This document shows, in pieces, positions 1 to 9,879 of a stretch of 64,000 nucleotides of DNA. The notes under the pieces are model-generated. The model searched no databases. It saw only the letters and a program-made list of their open reading frames with translations, and was not told the DNA's origin. Each line of letters opens with the position of its first letter. Position 1 is the first letter of the stretch. A program made the position numbers and the translations under genes. This stretch comes from Macrotis lagotis (lineage: Eukaryota; Chordata; Mammalia; Peramelemorphia; Peramelidae): positions 170,990,659 to 171,054,658 of the forward strand of contig NC_133658.1 in NCBI RefSeq assembly GCF_037893015.1, read 5' to 3'.

Positions 1-188
1 TGGGGTCTTACCGGCCCATGCTTCGCCCCGAAGCCGCGGCGCGGCGAGGCCGGGACTCGGCCCATCCTGAAGCTGGGCGGGAGGCGTCGGCCGGCAGAGC
101 GACAGCGAGGATGGCGGCGGCTGGGCTCGGGGGGCCGGAGCGGGAGCGGAAAGGCGGCGGGAGCGCGGGAAGCGCGCGAAGAGGAAAA

Positions 189-205
189 GGAAGTGGAGGC
201 GGGGC
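189..205 (+). promoter_or_regulatory. ETS-like site next to a GC box
   Basis: ggaagtgg (ETS/GABP core) is followed by gaggcggggc (Sp1-type GC box). A YY1-like gatggcggc lies at 110-118. These sit in the first intron side of the island. Motif matches only. Confidence 0.35.
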
Positions 206-274
206 CCGGGGCGCGCAGCCGCACTCGGCCGCGGCCGGAGGGGCCCGGCCTCTCGCAGGGCCGGGGGGGAGGGG

Positions 275-284
275 CGTCACGTGG
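275..284. promoter_or_regulatory. E-box cgtcacgtgg just inside PET117 intron 1
   Basis: A gtcacgtg E-box (USF/TFE3-like) begins two bases past the PET117 splice donor hexamer. It is the second CACGTG in the island. Confidence 0.35.
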
Positions 285-285
285 T

Positions 286-291
286 ACTGAC
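286..291 (-). other. PET117: 5' splice donor of PET117 intron 1
   Basis: On the minus strand the coding triplet cag is followed by gtcagt, a good donor. The exon ends in phase 0 right after the DQQ residues, where I expect the mammalian PET117 exon boundary. Confidence 0.85.
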
Positions 292-387
292 CTGTTGGTC
301 CTGCTTCTGCCGAAGGTGCACGCCGACAACCGTGCCCGCCGTGAGCACCACAGAGAGGCCCAGCACCGCCTTGGAGCTCCTCGACAT
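292..387 (-). CDS. PET117: PET117 cytochrome c oxidase chaperone, exon 1 (5' coding part only)
   Basis: The minus strand encodes 32 residues from an ATG at 387-385 to a glutamine codon at 294-292, followed at once by a splice donor. The peptide starts MSRSSK, continues with VLGLSV and GVH, and ends DQQ, matching my recollection of the start of mammalian PET117, including the exon 1 boundary. Residues about 7-24 form a hydrophobic segment, consistent with a membrane anchor or mitochondrial targeting segment. PET117 is a small mitochondrial protein (about 80 residues in human) needed for assembly of cytochrome c oxidase (complex IV). The frame stays open upstream of 387 but has no in-frame ATG up to about 552. 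The chosen ATG has a G at -3. The exon length, 96 bases, leaves phase 0. The remaining exon(s) lie beyond the left edge. No frameshift or stop is seen. Confidence 0.93.
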
Positions 388-430
388 CCCTCCCGGGCAG
401 CGGGCCGCCGACGGGCAGCGAAGGCAGCCG

Positions 431-438
431 TTTCCCGC
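431..438 (+). promoter_or_regulatory. E2F-like site
   Basis: tttcccgc matches the E2F consensus TTTSSCGC. It lies about 44 bases upstream of the PET117 start codon. Its reverse complement, gcgggaaa, occurs at 743-750 near the outer edge of the island. Motif match only. Confidence 0.4.
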
Positions 439-676
439 GACGGCGAAGCGCCAGTGGAGCAGAAGGCGGGGAGCGGGGCCGCGGCCACGAGCATGCTCGA
501 CGGTGGCGAGCCCCTTCCTACGTGCGCGCGCCCGGGCCTCCTTCAGGCGCAACGCCTCGACCGCCGAGTTCCCCGCGCTCCACCCATTCCAGGCGCGAGC
601 AGTGGCGAGCCGAGAAATCGAGCGCGCCTGCGCTCTGCGCTCCGGGGGTAGCGCGGTGCCTTCCGATCGCCCCCGG

Positions 677-684
677 CCACGTGG
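677..684. promoter_or_regulatory. Palindromic E-box ccacgtgg
   Basis: A perfect CACGTG palindrome (USF/MYC/TFE type) lies about 290 bases upstream of the PET117 start codon, inside the CpG island. Motif match only. Confidence 0.4.
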
Positions 685-750
685 TTGCCGGGAATGCTGT
701 GGCTCCTTATTTTTCAGGACCCGGGCTTTCTAAACCCCTCCAGCGGGAAA

Positions 751-912
751 CGGGGGAAATGGACTCCTGATATTCAATGGGGACCCTTCTCTAAATTGGG
801 GCTTTGGAAATTGTATAAATATTTAAAATTCTAGTTTTTTTAAGCCATGCATAAAGCTTACAACCTTAGTGGGCAGCAGATTAAGCAAAGGGCCTCAGAG
901 AGCTTCCTTCTA
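751..912. other. Island edge, no feature recognised
   Basis: AT-rich sequence after the CpG island. A 29-base motif at about 829-858 (starts attctagttt, ends ataaag) recurs at 1051-1080 on the far side of the next SINE. Confidence 0.4.
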
Positions 913-1050
913 GGTTTTTTTGGTTGTTTTTTAGTTTTCACAAGGCAATGGGGTGAAGTGGCTTGGCCAAGGCCACACAGCTAGGTCATTATTAAGTGTC
1001 TGAGACCGGATTTGAACCCAGGGACTCCTGACTCCAGGGCCGGTGCCCTC
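913..1050 (-). repeat. Marsupial CORE-SINE
   Basis: The antisense copy opens with T-runs and runs through aaggccacacagctagg and atttgaacccaggga to a truncated head near 1050. It has lost the last bases of the tRNA-like 5' end. Confidence 0.85.
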
Positions 1051-1289
1051 ATTCTAGTTTTTTTAAGGCACATAATAAAGATCGTTTCTCAATGGGGGGT
1101 GAGAAGAGGTGGGCGGAAAGGAATCTAGCTAGGCCAATGTATGATATTTGACATTTAATCTCAGATAGGGAGGTCTAATTTAGATTATCTTGGGGTGGGT
1201 GTTCTAGGTTTTCTTCTGGGAGACCCTGAAACATTCACTTTTCTCCCTTTTTCTTATTTGCCATTGGCTGAGGCTCCTCCATTCCACTT

Positions 1290-1510
1290 CAATAAGCGAC
1301 TGAATTTTTACAATGTTTTATTAAGTACTTAACTGTGCTAAGCATTGTGCTTAACATGGAGAGTGTAAAAAACTGCAGCTAAAAACGCTGTTTTTAGTAT
1401 GATTCTAGGGATAAGGAAGCTGAGGTCCAAAGAGGGTGCTACTGCCCCAGATCAAGAGAGCAGATTTGAACAGAAGTCTTCTTAACCCAAAGCCAGGATA
1501 AAGTAGAGCC
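1290..1510 (-). repeat. L2 3' end plus MIR-like fragment
   Basis: Bases 1290-1375 resemble the antisense L2 tail (ttattaagtactt, ctaagcattgtgctta). Bases 1405-1510 resemble antisense MIR (ggaagctgaggtcc, agatttgaaca). Both are highly diverged. Confidence 0.5.
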
Positions 1511-1859
1511 AGATTCTGTGTAAATGCTCTGCCTCAGAAGACAGCATGGTTCTGATTCTATTTCCTTCTTCACCACTTTCACCAGCTCAGTCCTTGGGCA
1601 GGGACTGCTTCTGGGAGGTGAAGGCTCTCTCCACAGCTGGAATAGGGGGCCTAGATTCCTTTCCTCCTACCTCCTCTCACCCCCATTGAGAAAGCAAAAA
1701 AATTATGAATAACAAGCATGTATTGTCAAGTAAAACAAATCCCCACTTTAGATAAATGGATTTAGACTTAGGATGGTGGGAATTGTTTCTTAAAGTCTAA
1801 ACTTCCTGACCCAGAATATGTGTGTGTGCATGTGTGTGTACAGAGAAAAAGAGAGATGT

Positions 1860-1905
1860 CTCTATATAATACATATATATATATTATATATTATATATAG
1901 TTGTC
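1860..1905. repeat. TA-rich simple repeat
   Basis: Imperfect (TA)n of about 45 bases, next to a short TG-rich run at 1818-1840. Confidence 0.85.
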
Positions 1906-2535
1906 AATTGTATAATTTGATCTAGTTCTGCTCATTTCATTTTTATCCATTTTATAAGTCTTCCCAGGTTTCTCTGACATCATCTCTTTCCTCATTTCTT
2001 ACACCACAATCATATTCACATACCTTAATTTGTTGAAGAGTTAAGTATCCCCTCAGTTTCTATTTTCTTATCACCATAAAAGAGCTGCTATAAATATTCC
2101 TTTTTATGCTTTTTTGATTATTTTAGGTCCAAGACGGGATTATGCATAGTTCCAGATTGCTTTCTAGATGGGCTAGGCTAGTTCATAGTTCTACTAACAG
2201 GGCTCTAAAGTGCCTTTTTGTCTTCTTAGTCAATCTGATGGGTATGAAGTGTGTATCTCAAGTATTAATTTGCAATTCTTTATTAATGATTGAGAATATT
2301 TTTTTCATATGACTACTGACAGGGTGGATTCCTTTCTCTGAAAACTACCTAATCATATAATTTGACCATTTATCATTTGGGAAATGGCTTTTATTCTTGT
2401 AAACTTGACTCATTTCCCTATATAATTTAGAAATGAGATCTTTTTTTAGAAAAAAGTTTCGTGAAGATTATTTCTCCCAATGATCCTGCTTTTCTTTTAA
2501 TTTTAACTATAGTTTTATTTATACAAAAATTTATG
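1906..2535 (-). repeat. Old L1 ORF2 3' fragment (antisense)
   Basis: The antisense text follows the end of L1 ORF2: ctgctcatttcat, accataaaagagctgct, then tttgaccatttatca. Decayed, with no open frame of note. Confidence 0.75.
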
Positions 2536-2630
2536 CATCCAGAACTCTAAGGTACCTCACAGGTCATCTAATCCAAGTCCTTCATTTTACAGATATAACC
2601 AAGGTTTCCAGTCAAAGCTATGGCATTTTG
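2536..2630 (-). repeat. THER1/MIR-like SINE fragment
   Basis: Contains actctaaggtacctcacaggt and catctaatccaag ending in cattttacaga, the antisense signature of an old therian SINE. A second copy is at 33112-33215. Confidence 0.6.
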
Positions 2631-2756
2631 TCTGTGGCAACTGCATAGATGAAGAAAGGAGTTTAAATGATAATTTTGGGGAGGGAAGACATTGTTTTTG
2701 ACAGTCATATATTGTGGAAGACTCTCTTCAGGACCAACTCCAGACTTGTGCAGATG

Positions 2757-2855
2757 CAGACAGACACAGAAAGGATGGAAGGAGAGAGAAGGGGGGATGA
2801 AAGGGAAAGAGAATGAAAAGAGAAGGGGAGGAAAGGAAGAAGGGAAAGAAAGATT
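2757..2855 (+). repeat. Polypurine (GA-rich) tract
   Basis: About 100 bases almost free of pyrimidines (runs such as ggaaggagagagaagggggg). Low-complexity DNA; the apparent minus-strand ORF here is compositional. Confidence 0.8.
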
Positions 2856-2949
2856 TTGAAAGCTGCAGACATGTAGGGGGAAACTGACTCTTCTACATGC
2901 CCCAGATTTCTGGTTTGCTTCAAGAGACTTCTAGAAATTTCTCCATGGG

Positions 2950-3130
2950 GGCAGTTAGTTGGTGCAGTGAATAGAGCACTGGCCCTGGAGTCAGGAGGAC
3001 CTGAGTTCAAATCCTTCAAATCCGGCCTCAGACATTTAATAATTACCTAACTGTGTGGCCTTGGGCAAGCCACTTAACCCCATTGCCTTGCAAAAACTAA
3101 AAAACAAACAAACAAACAAAAAAAACAACT
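2950..3130 (+). repeat. Marsupial CORE-SINE with 15-bp TSD
   Basis: Full-length copy from gcagttagttgg to an A-rich tail with aaac repeats. Target duplications aaatttctccatggg lie at 2935-2949 and 3131-3145. A small internal duplication (tcaaatcc twice) follows the B-box. Confidence 0.95.
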
Positions 3131-3303
3131 AAATTTCTCCATGGGTGAGATTAGGACATCTTTGAGCTGAGATCTTGTTTCACACTCATCTAAAGAAATC
3201 ATTCACTCTTTTTGTTTTCTGGTATATTCTAATCTGGTAAACTGATACAATTGATCAAATTTGTTTACTTTTTGCTTTTTTATAAGGAGTTTGTTGATGA
3301 ATT

Positions 3304-3530
3304 GTTCAATTGAGTCTGACTCTTTGTGACCTGATGAGCTTTCTTGGCAAAGATACTGGAGTGGTCTGCCATTCATTCCCTGCCATTCATTTGCAGAGGA
3401 GAAAATAAGGCAAATAGGACTTAAATACCTTTCCAGGGTCACACAGGTGGTAAATATGTGAGGCTGGATTTGAACCCAAGTCTTCCTGTCTCCAGATCCA
3501 CTGTTCCATCTACTGTGCTACTTTGGCCCA
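3304..3530 (-). repeat. MAR1-like (MIR-related) SINE
   Basis: Antisense order: gagtctgactctttgtgacc, ttggcaaagatactggagtgg, cagggtcacacagg, then a gatttgaaccca segment and the head. This long-tailed class recurs at 38.4 and 49.7 kb. Confidence 0.8.
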
Positions 3531-3637
3531 GGTTTGGGGTAGTCCACAATTAAGGGAGAGAGGTCAGGGAAGCCATTTTTTTTTATTTTGAACCTAAAAA
3601 CTGTGCCCTTAGAACAGCACTATTTAAAGGAGTAGCT

Positions 3638-3787
3638 AGGGGGTGGCTAGGTGGCGAAGTGGATAGAGTACTGGCCCCCCGGAGTCAGGAGTACCCAAAT
3701 TCAAATCCCATCTGGAACACTTAATAATTACCACTTAACCTCATTGCCTTGCTAAAACAAAAACAAAAACAAAGAAACCCTAAAAAA
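3638..3787 (+). repeat. CORE-SINE with internal deletion
   Basis: Head ggtggctaggtggcg and body are present, but the core segment tagctgtgtggccttgggc is missing between attacc and acttaacc. Ends in an aaaac-rich tail. Confidence 0.85.
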
Positions 3788-4008
3788 TAAAGTAGTAGAT
3801 AAATATAATTCTAATCCAGAGAGGAGAGGCTAGAAGACAGAATGGCCAGTTGGTCCCCTTTCACCTAATCTGCTCTAGGTAAGAATCATAGCTCCCCTTG
3901 GTTGGGTCTAAATGGGTCTCTAGTGAGAGCTATCAATCATTGCCTCTCATGAGCTGCTTTTGGACAACCCTTATCAACATACACATTTTGTGTGGGCATG
4001 AGCATCTT

Positions 4009-4176
4009 TTTTTTTTGTTTTTAGTTGGTTTTCTTTTTTTTGCAAGGCAATGGGGTTAAGTGGCTTGCCTAAGACCACACAGCTAGGTAATTATTAAGTA
4101 TCTGAGGCCAGTTTTGAACTCAGGTACTCCTAACTCCAGGGCAGGTGCTCTATTCACTGTGCCACCTAGCTGCCCC
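4009..4176 (-). repeat. CORE-SINE with 16-bp TSD
   Basis: Antisense full-length copy. Target duplication tgggcatgagcatctt at 3993-4008 and 4177-4192. Confidence 0.95.
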
Positions 4177-4192
4177 TGGGCATGAGCATCTT

Positions 4193-4902
4193 ACAGAAAA
4201 GGATTCTAGAACCAGGGGCTCTTTCCATGCTACTCTACTACTTCCTTCAACCTGTTTTAATTTCATCTTGTTAGCAGGTGAAAAAACAGACTGATTATCA
4301 TCTAATAGCAATTTTTAAAGGAATAATATATAAATCTACTGTCTAGGTATACTCTAAGTCTCAGGAACTAATGAACCTTTCCCTTAATCCATATTGATAT
4401 TTTTTTCTCCTACCATTTTGTCTATTCTTCTTGTCTTCTGTCTATAGTTTCCTTTCCTTTTCTTTCTCTGTCTCATTACACTCTTCTTTTCTCTCACTCT
4501 CTCCTTTCATCCCCTTCCCTAACCAATATGGATATTAATTTATTTTTCATTGCATTTTTAAAATGTAATTGCTTCCTGTTCTTAAATTTAAAAACTAAAA
4601 CTAAAACACTCTATATTTCTCTAAGTAAAACATTAAATTTATTTTTACTTAAATGTGTCTCTAGTTTGGTTTTTCTTTTTTATGGATTCTCAGTAGAAAA
4701 TAATTTCTCAGAGAAATGACAGTAAATCATGCAATTACAGATACTTTTTCAACTTTTCATTTTGGTGCTCCATTAGGCTTCTTTAAAAAAATATACTTTT
4801 GACCTATAATCAGTTCAAAAAAAATCAATCATCTATCTAGTTTTTATTTTCCTGAATTGCACTTCACATTCTCTAATCCTAAAATGTTGGTTTATAGCAA
4901 TG

Positions 4903-4944
<42 letters not shown>

Positions 4945-6135
4945 CTTGAGAAGCAGCTGTTGATTATTTCCCATTAATTTAATTTAGCTATAAGGAAAAG
5001 AAAGGTGTGTGTGTGACTAATTTGAACACAGGCTGGGAAACTGAAAGGGGGTGGGGACAATCAGCAAACACTTGCCAAGTTTTCATTTATCTGAGATTTC
5101 TCCACCAAAGAAATAAAAACTTTGGGGTGGGGGCAGTAAGGGAAGGGAGGTGCCCTGGCAAAATACCCTTAAGAGCCAAAGCCCATGAAAAATGGGAATT
5201 TATATTACAGCCTTACTGCTCAACTCTTCTCTGCCATGGAATTACATAGCCAGGGAGGCAAAAGTTTTTTTCAAATGCTATGAACATCTCATTGCAGTTT
5301 CCATCCAATAACTCATTCCTTCTCAAAATCAACCTGAGGCCATAGAAACTTACTGCTGCTATTCCATTAATCACTATATTTGGGAACAAACTCAAGACTT
5401 GGTTCTTTCTCTTTGCTTTCTTTCCCCCAAGCAATTATAATTCTAAGCTCTTCTTCCTCAACTCTCAACCACCAAGAGAGACAGAAGAAAGGCTCTGGGC
5501 TTTTTATTTTTGTTTTTTAACTTTAACCTTCTCCTTGATCATCCAGAATCCTCAGTGAGATGTATGGGCCACTAAAAGAATTACTCCATGTAGTTTGATA
5601 GACAGGTAACCTCTAGTGTAGGACTTTGTAACCTTATTTCTCTTGAAGGCTATTATACCAACCAAAGAAAATCAGAAGACTCACAAAGAGAGAAAGAAAT
5701 TAAATGCTGTTGATTTGAAATGGTGAGGGCAGGATGTTTCTGGGTTTTTAAGTGACAAAAATGACAATGACAAAATAAAAAGCTTGGTCATCTAACACTA
5801 TGGAGCCTTATGCTAGGTGGTGGGGAGAAACAAAGTTTAGATAAAACAGAAGCTTCTACCCGCTTGAGGCCTGGAGTACAGTGGAAGTGCTGGCTTATAA
5901 AGTACCTTTTTTTCTGGTTCTTGGCTACTTCTGCAATATTTTTCTTCAACATGGTCCTTTAAGACCCTAGCTTGGTTCAAGAACCCAACAACTCTCTGAC
6001 AATGGGTTTGTGTGGTCTCTTGTTCTAATTGACTGCCATAATCCAGGAACACATACACACAAACTCTGAGTAATCTCTCTTTTCTCTTGCCATAAATTTC
6101 AAGAACTTAAATAGAAAGAAAAGTACATCTTTATT
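4193..6135. other. No gene recognised; contains (GT)n at 4907-4942
   Basis: About 1.9 kb of AT-rich DNA with only short open frames (none over 85 codons) that resemble nothing I know. A perfect GT microsatellite of about 36 bases is at 4907-4942. Pyrimidine-rich at 4380-4530. Confidence 0.5.
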
Positions 6136-6199
6136 TTCATTAACCTTTGGATTTCTTTGTCATCCTATGTATTTTATGACTTTAAAAATATTATTCTTA

Positions 6200-6612
6200 A
6201 GATCAATGTTAGAGAAGTTGTGGGAGAATTGGGACATTAATGCATTATTGGTGGAGTTGTGAACTAATTCAACCATTCTGGAGAGCAATATGAAACTATG
6301 CCCAAAGAGCAGTAAAACTGAATCATACGCTTTGACCCAGCAATACCAATCCTAGGCCAAAAGCAGAAGAAATCATAAAAAATGGGAAAAGTCCCATATA
6401 TTAAAAAATATTTATAGCAGTTAGAGACACTTAGGGTATGTCCATCAATTGGGGAATTGCTGAACAAGTTATGGTATATATAAATGTTAGGGAGTACTAT
6501 TGTTTTATAAGAAACCATAAATGGTTGGATTCTAGAGAAGCATGGAAAGAATTACATGAACTGATGCTGAGAGAAGGCAGCAGAACCTAGAGAACATTGT
6601 ACACAACATAAG
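6200..6612 (+). repeat. L1 ORF2 C-terminal fragment
   Basis: Sense copy of the end of ORF2: gtggagttgtgaact, tttgacccagcaatacca, atccatcaattgggga, acatgaactgatgctgaga. Frameshifts and stops break the frame. Bases 6140-6200 resemble an older mammalian repeat also seen antisense at 46.3-46.47 kb. Confidence 0.85.
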
Positions 6613-6955
6613 TTCAAATGTGATCTCACTTATTAGCTGTTGTGTGTGACCCTGGGCAAGCCTGTTTGCCTCAGTTTCCTCATCTATAAAATGAACTGGA
6701 AAAGAAAATCACTCCTGTATTTTTGCCAAGAAAACCCTCAAATGGTGTCATAAAGAATTAGACACAAGGGTGGCTAGGTGGCGTAGTGGATAAAGCACTG
6801 GCCCTGGAGTCAGGAGTACCTGGGTTCAAATCTGGCCTCAGACACTTAATAATTGCCTAGCTGTGTGGCCTTGGGCAAGCCACTTAACCCTGTTTGCCTT
6901 ACCAAAAAAAACCCTAAAAAAAAAAGAATCAGACACAGTTGAAACAATTGAAATC
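6613..6955 (+). repeat. MAR1-like SINE split by a younger SINE
   Basis: Body at 6613-6766 (cctcagtttcctcatctat, gccaagaaaaccctc) and tail at 6926-6955. The interruption at 6767-6922 is a CORE-SINE. Confidence 0.8.
6767..6922 (+). repeat. CORE-SINE nested in the MAR1-like copy
   Basis: Near-consensus copy. Flanking duplication aaagaattagacaca at 6752-6766 and aaagaatcagacaca at 6923-6937 shows insertion into the MAR1-like tail. Confidence 0.92.
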
Positions 6956-7229
6956 TATTGCAGAAGAGCCTCTATTATGGTAATTAATCTAGGTATTGAC
7001 TATGTAATTGTAAGGCTCAGTTCTAAGATGGATAATAATTTGAGCTAAAAGGTCAGGAAGAAGAGAAGTAGTCATTTTAGAAGACCAAGAGTTAGCTAGA
7101 AAAAGAACTAAGAGATCAGTAACTGAAACCAAATAAGAGAGTACTTGGTAAGAATAGAGTCCTAAAGAATGTAAAGTGATTAAAATATATTTTTAAAAAA
7201 AATCATTATCTTTTCCCACAACTCTTGCC

Positions 7230-7720
7230 TACCAAATATCCCTATTTCTGTTGAAGCTACCACAATTCATTCAGTTATCAGGGTTACAAACCAAGAGTTA
7301 ACCTTAATGGAATCCTTATTTCCTCCATTCTCCCATATCTAATCATTTGCTGTCTTGTCATCTCTCCTACTCAACATCCCTCATTTCTGTCCCATTTTCC
7401 TCACTGAATCATCTACTACTTTATTTCTATCCTTTATTACCCAAACTATTACAATAGCTTCCTAATTGTTTCCCTGCTTCCATTTCCTTCCACTCCCACT
7501 GACAAAATAATCCCCTTAAACAGATCTAACTATAATTTACCTACTCAACAATCTTCATGATTCCTATTACCTCTGGTATTATATATAGCCCTTCAGAGTC
7601 AGTCTTCAACCCATCTCTTTAGACTCTCATCCCACCTCTTATCTCTATGACTGCAGAGATTATTCCTAAATCTACTTATATTCACATATATTCTGGTAAT
7701 GGGGGGGATGGGATATGATT
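7230..7720 (+). repeat. L2 fragment (3' half)
   Basis: Resembles L2 3' sequence: aatagcttcctaattg, cctattacctctgg, and a following actctcatccc region. Its first 155 bases are duplicated at 8677-8830. Confidence 0.65.
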
Positions 7721-7779
7721 TATTAGTAAATTTACTCTAACTTTTAAGTTTAATTTAACATTTCTCCATGACTTTCTTA

Positions 7780-7934
7780 TTTCTTTTTCTTTTTTTTTTG
7801 TAAGGCAAACAGGGTTAAGTGGCTTGCCCAAGGCCACACAGCTAGGCAATTATTAAGTGTCTGAGGCCAGATTTGAACCCAGGTACTCCTGACTCCAGGG
7901 CCGGTGCTTTATCCACTACGCCACCTAGCTGCCC
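7780..7934 (-). repeat. CORE-SINE with 16-bp TSD
   Basis: Antisense full-length copy. Target duplication ctccatgactttctta at 7764-7779 and 7935-7950. Confidence 0.95.
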
Positions 7935-8059
7935 CTCCATGACTTTCTTAAATCTAGACAATCAATAAGACAATTAATCAAGTCCTGATTTGTAGTTTGC
8001 CTGTTTGCAAGGTGTAAATAAATGCATATACTGAAATTTTAACAATGGGCTCTAGCTGG

Positions 8060-8225
8060 CTCAGGCTGACTCCAGGACACTGCTGTTTCCACCTCTTAGA
8101 AACCTTAACTTGAACTTCAAGTTTCAGCTCAAGTGTTGAAGTCTTATGGGAAGCTTCTCCTGATCCCCTTAGTACTTTCTTTTTCTTCAACTTATCTTGT
8201 ACTTGCTTAGCTATATTAAATGTAT
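8060..8225 (+). repeat. L2 fragment
   Basis: gaacttcaagtttcagctca and gggaagcttctcctgatc are the L2 3' text for the 'cagctcaaatgtcacctcct' region. Probably the same element as 7230-7720. Confidence 0.6.
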
Positions 8226-8227
8226 AA

Positions 8228-8676
8228 TGGGCAGCAGGGTAGCACAATGCATGGAGCACTGGAGTACAAATTCAGCCCGACTCATTTACTAACTGTGTGA
8301 CTGGGCAAGTTACTTAATTTCTGTCTGCCTCAGTTTCCTTATCTGTAAAGAGGATAATAATAGCATTTATCTCCTAGGGTGGCTTTGAGGATAAAACAAG
8401 ATATTTGTTGTTGTTTTTAAATATTTTACTTATTTATTCTTCCAAATACATGCAGAGATAGTTTTCAATAATCATTTTTGTAAGGTTTTGAGTTTCACAT
8501 TTTTCTCTCTCCCTTCCTTCCTTCCCCCTTTCCCTGACAGAAAGCAGTCTAATATAGATTATGTGAGTATAACTGTTAAACATATATCTATATTAGTCAT
8601 GTTGTGAAAGAAGAAACAATATTTGTAAAGTGCCTTGCAAACCTTAAAGTGTTATATTATTTTAGTTATTATTACT
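8228..8676 (+). repeat. MIR-like SINE split by an L1 3' end
   Basis: MIR-like body at 8228-8405 (tttactaactgtgtgactgg, cctcagtttccttatctg). The tail resumes at 8618-8676 (gtgccttgcaaaccttaaag). The break is the L1 piece at 8406-8617. Confidence 0.75.
8406..8617 (-). repeat. L1 type-C 3' end (antisense)
   Basis: Begins with T-rich sequence, then aatacatgcagagatagt and tgagtttcacatttttctc. Short repeats aaacaagatattt and aaacaatattt at the borders fit a target duplication. Confidence 0.75.
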
Positions 8677-8920
8677 ACCAAATGTCTCTATTTCTGTTGA
8701 AGCTACCATAATTCATTCAGTTATCAGGGTTACAAACCAAGAGTTAACCTTGATGGAACCCTTATTTCCTTCATTCTCTCATATCTAATCATTTGCTGTC
8801 TTGTCATCTCTCCTACTCAACATCTCTCATTTTTTGTAAGGTTTTGAGTTTCACATTTTTCTCTTTCCCTTCCTTCCTTCCCCCTTTCCCTGACAGAAAG
8901 CAATCTCATATAGATTATGT
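8677..8920 (+). repeat. Mosaic local duplication (L2 piece joined to L1 piece)
   Basis: Bases 8677-8830 copy 7231-7386 and bases 8828-8920 copy 8472-8563, each about 94-95% identical by eye. The joint sits in the shared string tcattt. See findings. Confidence 0.85.
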
Positions 8921-9052
8921 GGAGAATTCTCTTTAGGAGAACGTAAGCTTTTTGAAGGGACTCTCTTATTTTTTGTATCCCCTAGATCCTAATAGAGTAC
9001 TTTGCACATAATAAATACTTAATAATTGCATGTTGAATGAATGAAGGGAGAA
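8921..9052 (+). repeat. L2 3' end
   Basis: gaacgtaagctttttgaagg, tttgcacataataaatactt and ttgaatgaatga are the classic L2 terminus. Confidence 0.8.
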
Positions 9053-9274
9053 AAAGACTACTAGATCTGGCTATTAGGTTATCAGTTATTTGAGCATGAA
9101 GAATTGTATTAGTGTGGTGGGGATAGCTCCTATTTTTCAAGGTTACATTATTTGAGCTTCAATAGTATATTAAGAACTTCAGTAGTATATTAAATAACCT
9201 GAATATCATAAAGCATGGAGAACCCCTTGACTTGACAATTAGATCAACCTGGGACTTATTACCTGTGTGTACAT

Positions 9275-9365
9275 GAATCTGTTTTCTCATCTGCAAAATG
9301 AGGGGTTTGGGATAGCTAGATAACCACTGAGGTCCTTTCTAGCTTTGTGAAGCATTGAAATGGAG
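9275..9365 (+). repeat. THER1/MIR-like SINE fragment
   Basis: tttcctcatctgcaaaatga followed by cactgaggtcctttctagc, an old therian SINE 3' segment. Confidence 0.6.
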
Positions 9366-9584
9366 AGTATTAAAAATTGTATGGGGTAATATGCATTGCG
9401 ACCTTTGAAAGTTTATTCTTATGAAGGGATAGTATAGTAAGAAACATTAGTGAAAATCAATAGAGAATCTCTGGATTTCTCTAGTGGTCTTGCATCTATC
9501 ATTTTTCTTTTTTAATTTTGCTAGAATGACCTAAAATGACAAATGGGGTAGGGAGTGTGAAGAAGATGGCATAAATTTATAATT

Positions 9585-9835
9585 TGTTAAATATTATTTT
9601 ATCTTTTCAATTACATGCAAAGATAGTGTTCAACATTCTTCTTTTTTGTAAGCTTTTGAATTCCACATTTTTCTACCTTCCTCCCCATGATAGTGAATAA
9701 TCTGATATAAAACCTATAATCTCTAATTTATTTGCTTTGTAAATCCTTCTCTATAAACACCATCCCATGCATATATCCTCAGAGTACAACACACAGTAGA
9801 TTATTTAATAAGTTTTTATTGATTCACTTACTAAT
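9585..9835. repeat. L1 type-C 3' end (minus) followed by L2-like terminus (plus)
   Basis: 9585-9715 has aattacatgcaaagatag and ttccacatttttctacctt (antisense type C). 9780-9835 has acagtagattatttaataag and attgattcactta (L2-like 3' end). Confidence 0.6.
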
Positions 9836-9879
9836 TTTTCAGTATTTGGAAATGCACAGTTTTTCAATTTTATATTTTA

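Larger units (their letters stand above)
1..750. promoter_or_regulatory. CpG island / PET117 promoter region
   Basis: This is the only strongly GC- and CpG-rich stretch in the window; CpG falls away sharply after about 720. It covers PET117 exon 1, the start of its first intron and about 360 bases upstream of the start codon on the minus strand. No TATA box is placed well for the gene, as usual for a housekeeping island promoter. Transcription start sites cannot be read from sequence, and a divergent plus-strand transcript is possible but unsupported. Confidence 0.9.

Noticed and set aside
18..290. Open frames of about 90 codons on both strands at the left edge and further ones to 770
   Set aside because: GC-rich island composition keeps all frames open; only the PET117 exon 1 frame has recognisable protein sequence and a splice donor.
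388..552. N-terminal extension of PET117 from an upstream in-frame start
   Set aside because: The frame is open, but the codon at 552-550 is TTG and there is no in-frame ATG; the known protein starts at the MSRSSK methionine.
2705..3019. 104-codon minus-strand open frame
   Set aside because: Spans a polypurine tract and a SINE; the sequence is Ser/Leu/Phe-rich from composition.
2950..3130. tRNA gene (internal B-box-like ggttcaaatcc in this and other copies)
   Set aside because: The box belongs to the tRNA-derived head of the CORE-SINE; there is no cloverleaf.
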